Positions 1 through 8,000 of a stretch of 64,000 nt of DNA are shown here, piece after piece. This DNA is from Deltaproteobacteria bacterium (lineage in GTDB: Bacteria; Desulfobacterota; GWC2-55-46; JADFVP01): the NCBI GenBank assembly GCA_029262515.1, contig JAJCZH010000007.1, forward strand, positions 58,379-122,378, given 5' to 3'. Under the pieces are notes generated by a model, which did not search any database, was not told where the DNA came from, and saw only the letters and a list, made by a program, of their open reading frames with translations. The position numbers and the translations under genes are program-made. Position 1 is the first letter of the stretch. The number at the start of each line of letters is the position of its first letter.

Positions 1-294
1 GTGGAGAAGAGCGCGCCGTGGAAACTCGCCAAAGAGGGCGACGCCGCGCTGCCGACCGTACTCTATAAACTCGCCGATACGCTGCGTGTTATCGGGTTAT
101 CCATCTATCCGTTCATGCCTGGCTCTGCCACCGGTATCTGGACGCAGCTCGGCATAAAGTCAGATATTGAAGAGAGTCTATTTGACTCGGAGATCGCTTT
201 GGGTTCAATAGATATATCGGGGCTTAAGGTAGATAAAGGCGCGCCGCTCTTTCCGAGAGTCGATGAGCCGAGTATTGATGTGGAGCCTGCGTAG
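1..294 (+). CDS. metG: Methionyl-tRNA synthetase, C-terminal fragment (5' end outside window)
   Basis: This is the last 97 codons of methionyl-tRNA synthetase, which charges tRNA-Met for translation. The visible part is the anticodon-binding helical domain: PWKLAK near residue 6, the LYKLADTLRVIGLSIYPFMP helix-turn segment, then a linker and the typical closing motif KGAPLFPRVDE. The reading frame is open through base 1, so the catalytic Rossmann domain and the KMSKS loop lie upstream of the window. No C-terminal tRNA-binding EMAP domain follows, so this is the short form of the enzyme. It sits 117 bp upstream of a tatD-type gene on the same strand, a common pairing. Confidence 0.9.
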   Translation: MEKSAPWKLAKEGDAALPTVLYKLADTLRVIGLSIYPFMPGSATGIWTQLGIKSDIEESLFDSEIALGSIDISGLKVDKGAPLFPRVDEPSIDVEPA

Positions 295-337
295 CCGGTA
301 GCCGGGTTGCAGGTGTGAAAAAGCAGAACCGGAGTAG

Positions 338-390
338 AAGCCGTTTGGGAGGTCGTGCCGAGTCTGGAGACGCCGGGTGCGGCTTTTTCT
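338..390 (+). terminator. Possible terminator after metG
   Basis: AAGCCG at 338-343 can pair with CGGCTT at 380-385, followed by a T-rich run. The loop is long (about 36 nt) and may fold further, so this is a weak call; readthrough into the downstream tatD gene is possible. Confidence 0.35.
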
Positions 391-411
391 TTTTTGAGTT
401 AGAATAAGAGA

Positions 412-1887
412 GTGGCAAAGAGAATTTTTATGGATAAGCGAATTTTTATAGATACGCATGCGCACCTGGACGACCCGAGACTCTTCAAAAATCTCGGTGC
501 CGTTATAAAACGTGCTGGGGAGGCCGGGGTCACCCGTATGGTAACGGTCGGCTGCTGGAGTAAAGAAGGCGGTTTTGACCGTGTTGTTGAGATTCTTGGC
601 GCCAAATCAAATATCTACGGTGCGCTCGGCGTTCACCCGCATGAGGCTAAAGAGGTGGTCGATGCGACTCCTTACGACTCTATTAGAGAACTTGTTACCT
701 CTGTCGATCCTGCCATTAAAGGCAGAATCGTAGCGATAGGGGAGACTGGGCTCGACTTTCATTACGACAACTCTCCGAGAGAGAAGCAGAGAGAAGTCTT
801 TATCGCCCAGATACGCCTGGCAAAAGAGTTCGGACTGCCGCTGATCGTGCATACGCGCGAGGCCGAGGCCGAGACCATTGATATACTGCGCGCCGAGGGT
901 CTGGGCCCGGCAGGCGGCGTTTTTCACTGCTTTTCCGGTAGCGCGGAGCTGGCTCGCGAGGCTCTGGACATGGGGTTCTATATCTCGTTATCCGGGGTAG
1001 TGACATTTCCGAAAGCGACCGCCTTGCAAGAGGTTGTTAAGACGGTACCTATCGAGAAGATTCTGGTAGAGACCGACTGCCCGTATCTGGCTCCGGTGCC
1101 GGTGAGGGGCAAAACCAACGAACCGGCCTATACCGTTCACACAGCGGAAAAGGTGGCGGAGATAAAGGGACTGAGCCTCGACGACGTGGCGCGCATAACG
1201 ACGTTAAACGCAGAGCAGCTGTTCGGTCTCGGCGCGGGGACTGCCGGTTCCGGAGTAGGGGCTGAAGAGGCTACGGAACGCCATGCGAAGGTCGCCTACG
1301 CCATACGGAACTCGCTCTATCTCAATATTACAAACAGGTGCTCCAACCGGTGTCACTTCTGCGCCAAATTCACCTCCTATACCGTCAAGGGGCACTATCT
1401 TAAACTCGCTGGGGAGCCGGACTTCGATATGGTCCTGGAGGCTATAGCCGAGCTGGGCCGTGAGCCGACAGAGTACGACGAGGTCGTCTTTTGCGGTTTC
1501 GGAGAGTCGCTTATACGGATCGATCTCGTCAAGGAGCTCGGTATGTACTTAAAGCGGATGGGTTGCAAGATAAGGATAGATACGGACGGCCTCGCGAACC
1601 TCTTCAACAAAAGGAACGTGCTGCCGGAACTGCACTTTGTGGACTCGATTTCCGTGAGCCTCAACGCACCGGATTCCGAGACGTACCAAGAGCTGATAGA
1701 TACCCCGTTCGGGGATGACGCCTACCCGGCTATTCTCTTCTTCCTGAAAGAGGCGAAAAAGCATATCGCATTTGTTACCGCAAGCGTTGTCGGCGTGCCG
1801 GGGCTCGATATAGAGGCGTGCAGGCAAGTGGCCGAAGACGAGATTGGGGTCGGCTTCAGGGTGCGCGAGTACAATTCTGTAGGCTGA
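412..1887 (+). CDS. TatD-family metal-dependent hydrolase fused to a TatD-linked radical SAM domain
   Basis: Two enzymes in one 491-residue chain. Residues about 8-265 are a complete TatD nuclease: DTHAHLDD metal site, GETGLDF, IVHTREA, HCFSG and ETDCPYL. Residues about 295-491 are a short radical SAM domain with the CxxxCxxC cluster motif in TNRCSNRCHFCAKF and a GFGES loop. TatD enzymes are Mg-dependent 3'-5' DNases or deacylases of about 260 residues; the small radical SAM partner is usually a separate neighbouring gene (the TatD-linked radical SAM family, substrate unknown). The GTG at 412 opens the frame. ATG 430 is an equally good start, and codons 3-12 hold a small internal duplication (KRIFMD/KRIFID). 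An inverted-repeat terminator follows at 1999. Confidence 0.88.
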   Translation: MAKRIFMDKRIFIDTHAHLDDPRLFKNLGAVIKRAGEAGVTRMVTVGCWSKEGGFDRVVEILGAKSNIYGALGVHPHEAKEVVDATPYDSIRELVTSVDPAIKGRIVAIGETGLDFHYDNSPREKQREVFIAQIRLAKEFGLPLIVHTREAEAETIDILRAEGLGPAGGVFHCFSGSAELAREALDMGFYISLSGVVTFPKATALQEVVKTVPIEKILVETDCPYLAPVPVRGKTNEPAYTVHTAEKVAEIKGLSLDDVARITTLNAEQLFGLGAGTAGSGVGAEEATERHAKVAYAIRNSLYLNITNRCSNRCHFCAKFTSYTVKGHYLKLAGEPDFDMVLEAIAELGREPTEYDEVVFCGFGESLIRIDLVKELGMYLKRMGCKIRIDTDGLANLFNKRNVLPELHFVDSISVSLNAPDSETYQELIDTPFGDDAYPAILFFLKEAKKHIAFVTASVVGVPGLDIEACRQVAEDEIGVGFRVREYNSVG

Positions 1888-1998
1888 AGCGCTTAACGGC
1901 TCTGTATATCTGTATAGTAGTTTTTATTCTGTCCGGTCAGCCTGTTTTAGGTTTTGCGAGGAGAAGGTTCAAGAAGTAAGAGTTTTAAATCCACAGAT

Positions 1999-2039
1999 AA
2001 AAAAAGCCCATCGACCTTGCCGGCCGGTGGGCTTTTTTT
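1999..2039. terminator. Bidirectional terminator between the TatD fusion gene and hsp20
   Basis: A 14-bp stem (AAAAAAGCCCATCG against CGGTGGGCTTTTTT, one G-T pair) has an A-run on the left and a T-run on the right. It can therefore stop transcripts from both the plus-strand fusion gene ending at 1887 and the minus-strand hsp20 gene ending at 2056. Confidence 0.85.
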
Positions 2040-2055
2040 ACGGTTGGAATTTTTC

Positions 2056-2529
2056 TTAAGATACCTCGACCTTTACCTTCTTGTCGCCTTTATCTTTAAG
2101 CTTCGGCAGGTGAATTGTAAGCACTCCGTTTTTGAGTGCCGCCTTTATTCCCTTTTCGTCAACTTTACACGGTAGGGTGAGGGTTCTTGAGTATGAGGCG
2201 CTGCTCCTCTCCGAGTAGAAGAAGTTTTCGTTCTTCTCCTTATGCTCCTCATGTGTCTCGCCCTTGATGCTGATGTCCGCTTCGTTATCGAGAGAGATAT
2301 CTATATCTTCTTTCTTTACACCCGGCATGTTGGCCCTCAGCACAAATCCGTCCCCGTTATCGAGCAGGTCTATCGCCGGGGCGTTTGGACCGAGCCCCGT
2401 AGCGGTTCGGATAAAGGGTGTGCCGGTCACTGCGCGTCTCGATGTCGGGAAGAGATCGTCCCACATGCGGTCCATATCACCTCTTACCTGCTCAAAATCC
2501 CTAAAGGGGTGCCATATTTGAATGCTCAT
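2056..2529 (-). CDS. hsp20: Small heat-shock protein, Hsp20/alpha-crystallin family
   Basis: A 157-residue ATP-independent holdase chaperone that binds unfolding proteins in the cytoplasm. The N-terminal arm (WHPFRDFEQVRGDMDRMWDD) is typical of bacterial Hsp20. The alpha-crystallin domain spans about residues 50-150, with the family signature around GVKKEDIDISLD, the FFYSERSSASYSRTLTLP strand and the conserved A-x3-NGVLTIHLPK motif. It ends in the short basic tail KKVKVEVS. Start ATG 2529 is preceded by GAGGAGGGT. It is monocistronic, with a strong sigma-70 promoter at 2592-2620 and the shared terminator downstream. Confidence 0.95.
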   Translation of the reverse strand: MSIQIWHPFRDFEQVRGDMDRMWDDLFPTSRRAVTGTPFIRTATGLGPNAPAIDLLDNGDGFVLRANMPGVKKEDIDISLDNEADISIKGETHEEHKEKNENFFYSERSSASYSRTLTLPCKVDEKGIKAALKNGVLTIHLPKLKDKGDKKVKVEVS

Positions 2530-2591
2530 TATATTACCCTCCTCATTTTTTTACATAGACACTCTTTCTGCTCACTTCAATCTACACTTTA

Positions 2592-2620
2592 AATATAGTT
2601 ACCGCGCTTATGGCTGTCAA
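2592..2620 (-). promoter_or_regulatory. Sigma-70 promoter of hsp20
   Basis: Read on the minus strand: TTGACA (2620-2615), exactly 17 bp, then TATATT (2597-2592), about 60 bp upstream of the hsp20 start. The -35 box is flanked by CCCCTTGACA, faintly like a heat-shock -35, but no sigma-32 -10 element is at the right distance. I read it as a housekeeping promoter. Confidence 0.7.
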
Positions 2621-2733
2621 GGGGTCGGGGCATGCCGCAGTGGACATGCAAAGCCTCTTGTAGAGTTTCTTATCGATGAGAGAAAGAAGCGAGAGAAGTA
2701 AGTGGGGGAAAGAAGAGGGAGCCTGAAAAGGGC

Positions 2734-2781
2734 AAGGGCCGAAGCCCCCGCAGCAGGAGTGACTTCGACCCTTATTTTTTT
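2734..2781 (+). terminator. Orphan terminator-like hairpin
   Basis: AAGGGCCGAAG (2734-2744) opposes CTTCGACCCTT (2763-2773) with one mismatch, followed directly by A and seven T. No plus-strand coding sequence ends nearby, so it could end a small RNA or be a relic. Confidence 0.4.
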
Positions 2782-3047
2782 GGACGTGCAATACTATAAA
2801 AGGCCACCGCAGGATGTTCGATACTACTAATACTTGTCGGATAGTCCGTGCAGCGCTGTTTCGTTTGCCTATGTATTAGGTATAGGTGCGGTTCGGGTGG
2901 ATGTCAAGCGGGGGAGGGGATTTTTTGTGCTGTTTGTGGAAAAAGTTAAAAAGTTGTATGGTGTTGTTTGAAAATGGTGGATTTGATTGGTGGGTAGGGC
3001 GCGAGCGAAATTGAACTTACGGAGCTTTGTAAAATAGGATATTCGTC

Positions 3048-3980
3048 ATGCGTAATATGCGAGTTTATATAGACCAAAACATTATTGGATACCTTCGAGA
3101 TGGAATACTTGATTTTAGTGAAATAGAAAAGGTGGATTGGATATATTCAAGTGAGCACTTTAATGAAATTTCTCGGGGTGGAGACACTACCTTTCTTTCT
3201 GTTTTGGAGACACTTAAAGCTCAAGAAATTGAACTATTGCTTGATGGAAGTTTTAAGATGACGGGTGAGGCTCAAATTCATGCATATAGTTGTCCGCATG
3301 ATAGATTCGAGCGCTATAAGGAGTCTATAGAGGGGTTTGTTCCTTGTATGGAGCTTCATGACCCATTGATAGCCCGTTTGTGTGGTGCTGATAATTACGA
3401 TGAAGTTAGTAAATTACCTGAGATAACAAAAAGAGAGATAGGTGATATGCTTCATTCTGTTGGGGTATCTGGTGGCGCTATCGACCAGTTGCTGGAGGAT
3501 GTAGCAACTGGATTTGATGATGGGTTTATAGCAAACCTTGTTGAAGCTCGGTCACTGGAAAGTACGAGAAAGAGTATGGGCATTGAAAAGGGTAAAGCCG
3601 GACAAGTGGAGGAGGCTAATCCGATTAAAGAGATTTGGGCGTTGATAAAAGACAATTGTGAAGGCTTGAAGGGTATAAGCTGTGATCAATTTTTTGGTTT
3701 TGATTCGCTTGCTAAGCAAACCTATGAGGTTGAGTCTACCTATATGGGGATTGTAGGGTGTTATACAGTTTTGAATATGATGGGATACCGGACAGATAAA
3801 GGAATTGCGCAGCAAGATAATGTAAAGAATATTGCAAGTGATGCCAGCCACGTAGGGTATGCGGCTTTTTGTGATGGGTTGATGAGTGCAGATCGAAGGT
3901 TAATTGCGAAGGCTAAGGCAATATATGCTTATAAGGGGTTGAAGCGTTGTTTGATGCATGTAAAGGCAAAAGCCTTGTAG
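3048..3980 (+). CDS. Unrecognised protein with PIN-like features, AT-rich and probably acquired
   Basis: A 310-residue protein of no named family that I recognise. The N-terminus VYIDQNIIGYLRDG resembles the first strand of PIN-like nucleases, with an Asp followed by a polar residue. The C-terminal SDASHVGYAAFCDGLMSADR places further acidic residues (D, D, D) as the later PIN strands do. Between them is a helical region of about 200 residues with no transmembrane segment. The PIN-like reading is an inference; a metal-dependent RNase, or a toxin without a visible antitoxin, would fit. Its base composition is clearly AT-richer than the flanking genes and it stands alone, which suggests horizontal acquisition. 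The first codon is ATG at 3048; ATG 3057 is an alternative. Confidence 0.7.
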   Translation: MRNMRVYIDQNIIGYLRDGILDFSEIEKVDWIYSSEHFNEISRGGDTTFLSVLETLKAQEIELLLDGSFKMTGEAQIHAYSCPHDRFERYKESIEGFVPCMELHDPLIARLCGADNYDEVSKLPEITKREIGDMLHSVGVSGGAIDQLLEDVATGFDDGFIANLVEARSLESTRKSMGIEKGKAGQVEEANPIKEIWALIKDNCEGLKGISCDQFFGFDSLAKQTYEVESTYMGIVGCYTVLNMMGYRTDKGIAQQDNVKNIASDASHVGYAAFCDGLMSADRRLIAKAKAIYAYKGLKRCLMHVKAKAL

Positions 3981-3991
3981 GTTCTGCCCCC

Positions 3992-5056
3992 CTACACATA
4001 CCCGCTCTTGCGCACTATCTCGCTCCTCGGGCCCCGGAAGAAGAGCAGCAGCAGCATGCCGATTACAAGCACTGCGGAGCCGGCGATTATGAGATAGATG
4101 CCGGGGTCTCTGTTTATATTGAGTACCACGTACTCGCTCATTGCGTAGTCTATCAGTTGCGCTTCTATGGTTTGGCCCTCGTCGCCATGTAGCTCTACTC
4201 TCGACCCCGGGTAGGCTACCGAGAGGTAGGAGGCGGCGCCGCCGGGCGAGAGAACAGTAATATACGGGTTGTTGTACTCGGACGAGCGGCTTGCAGGTCT
4301 TCCGTCTGCCGTCAGAACGAAGTCCGGGTAGATGGCACCGAGCGAGTAACCGGGCACTCCGCCGAGCGTAAAGTCCGAGTAGAACGGAATCTCTTTAAAC
4401 TCGCCATTTGACTCCAGAACAAGACCTGTCGGAGTTACGCCCTGGTTCATATGGTAGAAGGCGATGCCGTTATGGATGAGCGGTGAGTTTATCTCTATGT
4501 CTCCGGTCCTTATTTCCATCATTCCTTTTTCGGTATCTTCAAAGAGCGTTAAACGCGAGCGCAGCATATCCGGCGGGTTATTGCCAGACTGTCTCACCTC
4601 GAACTCGTCGAGGCGCATGCTGAGCCCCGGAGTCTCCGGTACCGGTACTACGCTGTCTTTGTATAAGATGTTGCCCGGAGCCTTGAAACCCCAGACGCTT
4701 CCGACAAGGTGCCCCAAGACCGCTATCAGAAAGCCGACATGGACTATGTGCGGAAAGAGCGCCTGAACAGGCCTTCTGTTCTTGAGTATAGCGACCACTT
4801 TATCTGCCGTGCAGACGACCGTGTTAAGGGTAAAGAGGGTGGTGAGGATTATGAGCGCCCAGACCCAGAGCGTCAGGCGCAGCTCACTCGTGCCGAGCTC
4901 TAAGAGGCTGGGGAAGAGCACCGAGGTATCGAGCGCGGAGAAGAAGCGCTGGTTGGCGACCGTAATTAACGAACCCACGGCCGCTACAAGACAGATAGCG
5001 GCCGCGAGAATTATCGTTAATGTTATTGAGGCGAGAAAGTCCCAGGCTCTTTTCAT
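3992..5056 (-). CDS. resB: ResB-like cytochrome c biogenesis membrane protein
   Basis: A 354-residue member of the ResB/Ccs1 family, which together with CcsA delivers haem to apocytochromes c outside the membrane (System II). Three N-terminal membrane helices are visible (about residues 10-32, 62-82 and 105-125), then a large extracytoplasmic region of about 190 residues and a final helix near 322-345 followed by a basic tail. The loop FYHMNQGVTPTG carries a possible haem-ligand His. It is shorter than classical ResB and no ccsA lies in the window, so it may serve a neighbouring cytochrome system elsewhere. It lies 25 bp downstream of the DUF4350-like gene, probably in one operon. Confidence 0.85.
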   Translation of the reverse strand: MKRAWDFLASITLTIILAAAICLVAAVGSLITVANQRFFSALDTSVLFPSLLELGTSELRLTLWVWALIILTTLFTLNTVVCTADKVVAILKNRRPVQALFPHIVHVGFLIAVLGHLVGSVWGFKAPGNILYKDSVVPVPETPGLSMRLDEFEVRQSGNNPPDMLRSRLTLFEDTEKGMMEIRTGDIEINSPLIHNGIAFYHMNQGVTPTGLVLESNGEFKEIPFYSDFTLGGVPGYSLGAIYPDFVLTADGRPASRSSEYNNPYITVLSPGGAASYLSVAYPGSRVELHGDEGQTIEAQLIDYAMSEYVVLNINRDPGIYLIIAGSAVLVIGMLLLLFFRGPRSEIVRKSGYV

Positions 5057-5081
5057 ACAGTAGTCACTCTGTCTCTATTAT

Positions 5082-5942
5082 CTATTTCTTCGAGCTGTTC
5101 TTGAACCATTTTACGATGTTCTTGCCTAATGTCCTGTTCTCGGCCGTATTGTAGAAGAGGTTTGCGAACGGCGCGTCGTCAGCAACCACTAAGACATTAC
5201 CGTGCCCTTTTTTGTTCGATGCTATAAGAGTGTACTGACCCTTTTCCTCGTTTTCGTCGTAGACCCTGTTGCGGTTGCTGTCGGCCCACGCCTCTTTCGA
5301 GGTGCTCGCAATGCTGGTGGCGTCGGCTTCGGCCAAGAGACCCCATGTGCCGTAGACTGCTATCCGTTTGATTCCTTTTGTAACCGGATGCTTTTTAAGG
5401 CGCGTGACGTAGAAGTCCTGACTCTCTTCCTTGATAGTGTCAACGCCCTCTGAGATGACCGCGTTAGAGACGAGTATATTGAAGCTCTCGGTCAGGCGCG
5501 CAACAGGGCTCGATATGTGGAGCAGGACCAGCAGGTTGCCGCCGTTTGCCACGTACTCGTGGAAGGCGCCGATCTCAGCGTCGGTAAACTCCTGTGTAGG
5601 TCCGGCAATAACGTAGGTATTGAAGCTGGAGAGCGATGTGGCCGTAATAGGCGCCTTGCTGATGTAGGTGTTCGCCCCTGCCGCCTCGAACTCCTTGTTG
5701 AAGTCGCTATAATGGAGCGTGCCGGTATTGGCGGGAGAGAAGATCTCTCCGTGGCCGGCGTCGAAGGCGACGTTGAAACCGGTGGAGTCAATCGCAGGGG
5801 GCGTATGCTCTGCTTTCATCGTCGCGTGGGACGCATCTTTAGGTATCGGTTTAGCCTCTGCATGGTTGTAAAAACCGATGACGGAGAGCGTGGTAAGGGT
5901 AAATAGCAGTAGTGCTGTACGCACTCTAGTCTTCTGATGCAT
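5082..5942 (-). CDS. Secreted DUF4350/GATase-like domain protein
   Basis: A 286-residue exported protein. Residues 1-30 form a signal peptide ending near NHAEA. The mature part begins with FNVAFDAGHGEIFSPANTGT, then a Rossmann-like alternation with YVIAGPTQEFTDAEI and YVANGGNLLVLLH. This is the glutamine-amidotransferase-like fold of the DUF4350/ThuA/IFT52-like group, without a recognisable catalytic Cys triad. NVLVVADDAPFAN near the C-terminus matches the end of such domains. Function is unknown; a binding or scaffold role in the envelope is plausible. A good ribosome site (AAGGAAG) precedes ATG 5942. It is cotranscribed with resB by position. Confidence 0.75.
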   Translation of the reverse strand: MHQKTRVRTALLLFTLTTLSVIGFYNHAEAKPIPKDASHATMKAEHTPPAIDSTGFNVAFDAGHGEIFSPANTGTLHYSDFNKEFEAAGANTYISKAPITATSLSSFNTYVIAGPTQEFTDAEIGAFHEYVANGGNLLVLLHISSPVARLTESFNILVSNAVISEGVDTIKEESQDFYVTRLKKHPVTKGIKRIAVYGTWGLLAEADATSIASTSKEAWADSNRNRVYDENEEKGQYTLIASNKKGHGNVLVVADDAPFANLFYNTAENRTLGKNIVKWFKNSSKK

Positions 5943-6248
5943 TAAACTGACTTCCTTTCTTCTTTAATCCTTTAAGGATAGATTGTCTGCAAGTCTCATG
6001 TCAAGAGCTTAAGTTGGTGAGCGCATGGAAATAAAAGCCAATAAAAGCGTTGACACCCCTTTTCTTAACGTAGTAGCATTTTTTTGTCTCTTGCCCTTGT
6101 CCAAATCATGGTCTAAAGTTCCGGGCTGAATAGTAGAAGACGGACAGCGCTACTGTACTTATTCCACAGGCCAGGTATCTGACCCGGCCGACATTGCGGA
6201 ACTGATATAAATATAGCGCAAAAAAATTAAATTGAGGTTAGTGTTACT
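5943..6248. other. Divergent intergenic region between the DUF4350-like gene and nadD
   Basis: 306 bp serving two divergent genes. On the plus strand TTGACA at 6050-6055 is followed after 18 bp by TAGCAT at 6074-6079, a candidate promoter for the nadD operon with a leader of about 160 nt. A short palindrome ATCCTTTAAGGAT lies near 5980. No RNA gene is recognised. Confidence 0.5.
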
Positions 6249-6950
6249 ATGAAAATTGCTCTCTTCGGCGGTACGTTCGACCCCGTTCACTACGGACATC
6301 TCCGTCTGGCTGAAGAGGTAAGGCAGGCCATGGACTTTGCTACCGTGCTCTTTATGCCTGCAGCCATTCCGCCGCACAAGCCCTCTGAAGAGGTCACCTC
6401 TGTTGCCGCCCGTCTCGACATGCTCACTTTAGCGGTATCGTCAAATCCGTTCTTCGAGGTCTCCGACTTAGAGGCAGTGCGCCATGAGGGCACGGAGGCC
6501 TGCTCCTATACGATAGATACCGTACGCGCGCTCCTGAAGGCAAAAAGTGCCGAAAAAGAGGCCGGAAGAGAGGAAGAAGAGGGGGTTGATATCAGCCTGG
6601 TAGTAGGCTCCGACTCATTCAACGAGTTAACGACGTGGTGCGACTATGAAGAGCTTCTCGAACTTGTCAGTTTTGTCGTGGTAGCTCGGCCCGGTTATGC
6701 CGTAAAGAAGATAGGCGAAGTACTGCCTGTTGCTCTGGGGCGCAAGTTTTGGTATGATTCAACGATAGAAGGGTACAAGAATGAAGCTGGTAAAACGATC
6801 ACTTACTTGAGCAATACGCTGCTCGAAATCTCAAGTTCGAGGATAAGGGAACTGATCAGTTCAGGGATCTCGGTAGAGTACCTGTTGCCGCCTGAAGTAC
6901 TTAAGTATATTGAGAAAGAGGGACTCTACGCCCAGGCGCCCGCCCTTTGA
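6249..6950 (+). CDS. nadD: Nicotinate-nucleotide adenylyltransferase
   Basis: A 233-residue cytoplasmic enzyme that adenylylates nicotinate mononucleotide to deamido-NAD, the committed step common to de novo and salvage NAD synthesis. The nucleotidyltransferase signature GGTFDPVHYGH is at residues 8-18, containing the H-x-G-H catalytic motif, and the second signature ISSSRIREL is near residue 198. An acidic, lysine-rich insertion around residues 100-115 (KSAEKEAGREEEEG) lengthens it slightly relative to the usual 190-215. It begins the run nadD-rsfS-rlmH, a conserved order in many bacteria. Confidence 0.96.
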   Translation: MKIALFGGTFDPVHYGHLRLAEEVRQAMDFATVLFMPAAIPPHKPSEEVTSVAARLDMLTLAVSSNPFFEVSDLEAVRHEGTEACSYTIDTVRALLKAKSAEKEAGREEEEGVDISLVVGSDSFNELTTWCDYEELLELVSFVVVARPGYAVKKIGEVLPVALGRKFWYDSTIEGYKNEAGKTITYLSNTLLEISSSRIRELISSGISVEYLLPPEVLKYIEKEGLYAQAPAL

Positions 6951-7064
6951 TCCGTATATTCGCTTTACATCTGTTTTATGGTTATTAGTTTATGTTTATT
7001 AGATAGTATCACTTGAGGCCGGCCTATTGTCGCGGCCCTTATAGAAGTAGAGGGAGCAAGAGCA

Positions 7065-7436
7065 CTGTATCCTAAAAGCAAGGCAAACAGCATAGCGCGG
7101 CTCGCTCAGGGCAAGCTCGCCACAGATGTCGTCATACTCGATATTAAGAAGCTTTCGTCCGTTTCAGACTACCTTGTAATCTGCTCTGCCGGTTCCGAAC
7201 GGCAGGTTAGCGCCATTGCCGAAGAGGTTAGCGATGGCCTTAAAAAGAAGGGTGTGGCGCCGCTCGGCATAGAGGGTGTCCGTGAGGGAAGATGGGCGTT
7301 GCTCGATTACGGAGACGTGGTTGCCCATATCTTTACCGAAAGCGTAAGGGCCTATTACGACCTCGACGGCCTCTGGGCGGACGCTGGAAGGACCGAGGTC
7401 GAAGATAGAGCGCCAAAGCGGGCAAAGAAGTCATAA
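7065..7436 (+). CDS. rsfS: Ribosomal silencing factor RsfS (apparent CTG start)
   Basis: A 123-residue RsfS/Iojap protein, which binds ribosomal protein L14 and blocks subunit joining in starvation. Family motifs are DVVILDIKKLSSVSDYLVIC, SERQVSAIAEEV, the conserved WALLDYGDVVAHIF and YYDLDGLW. The frame is closed by TGA at 7014-7016 and has no ATG, GTG or TTG before the conserved core. The best start is CTG 7065, 8 bp after GAGGGAG (7050-7056), giving an N-terminus of normal family length. The only GTG in frame (7254) would delete half the fold. It lies between nadD and rlmH, where RsfS is expected. Confidence 0.9.
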   Translation: MYPKSKANSIARLAQGKLATDVVILDIKKLSSVSDYLVICSAGSERQVSAIAEEVSDGLKKKGVAPLGIEGVREGRWALLDYGDVVAHIFTESVRAYYDLDGLWADAGRTEVEDRAPKRAKKS

Positions 7437-7460
7437 CCCGGAACCGATAGGCGGAAGTGA

Positions 7461-7928
7461 TTGAAGATAACATTCATAAGCGTCGGTTCGGTAAAGAGGT
7501 CTTATGTAAAAGAGGGGCTTGGTACCTATTTAAAGCGTATCTCAAGGTATCTTGCCGCCCAGTCGATAGAAGTAAGAGAGGAAACGTATACCAAGAAGGG
7601 CCCTAGGGAGCAGGGTTTAAAGAGAGAGGCCGAGCGGATACTGAAGAGAGCCTCCGGCAGTTATCTCGTGGTTTTAGCCGACGAGGGCAAGACGTATACT
7701 TCTGTGGCCCTCTCGGAATTCGTAGGCTCTTTAATGGACTCCGGGTGCAAAGAGGTCTCTTTCGTGGTCGGTGGACCTTACGGTCTCCATATCTCTGTAA
7801 TGGAGGCCGCGGATACGGTGCTCTCTCTTTCGCCCATGACGCTGCCGCATGAGCTTGCATTGCTGTTTCTCTCCGAGCAGGTCTACAGGGCGTTCAGTAT
7901 ACTGAAGAACGAGCCGTACTCGCACTGA
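7461..7928 (+). CDS. rlmH: 23S rRNA pseudouridine(1915)-N3-methyltransferase
   Basis: A 155-residue SPOUT methyltransferase that methylates pseudouridine 1915 in helix 69 of 23S rRNA on assembled 70S ribosomes. The start MKITFISVGSVKRSYVKEG is typical. The knot carries LADEGKTYTSVALSEFV and the SAM-binding loop FVVGGPYGL. The C-terminus reads LSEQVYRAFSILKNEPYSH; most homologues end in PYHK or PYHR, so the last two residues are slightly atypical. Translation probably starts at TTG 7461 behind GGAAG. It follows rsfS by 24 bp. Confidence 0.95.
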   Translation: MKITFISVGSVKRSYVKEGLGTYLKRISRYLAAQSIEVREETYTKKGPREQGLKREAERILKRASGSYLVVLADEGKTYTSVALSEFVGSLMDSGCKEVSFVVGGPYGLHISVMEAADTVLSLSPMTLPHELALLFLSEQVYRAFSILKNEPYSH

Positions 7929-8000
7929 TTCCTGTCTTGAAGAGGCTCAGGGCGTTGAATCGATTCCTGACCGGGTAGAGCCGGACAGATAAGCAAGAGG

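Larger units (their letters stand above)
2530..3047. other. Non-coding stretch between hsp20 and the AT-rich gene
   Basis: 518 bp without a convincing gene. It holds the hsp20 promoter on its left edge and, at 2734-2781 on the plus strand, a terminator-like hairpin with no gene in front of it. The right third (about 2900-3040) becomes AT- and G-rich and leads into the anomalous gene at 3048. Confidence 0.6.
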
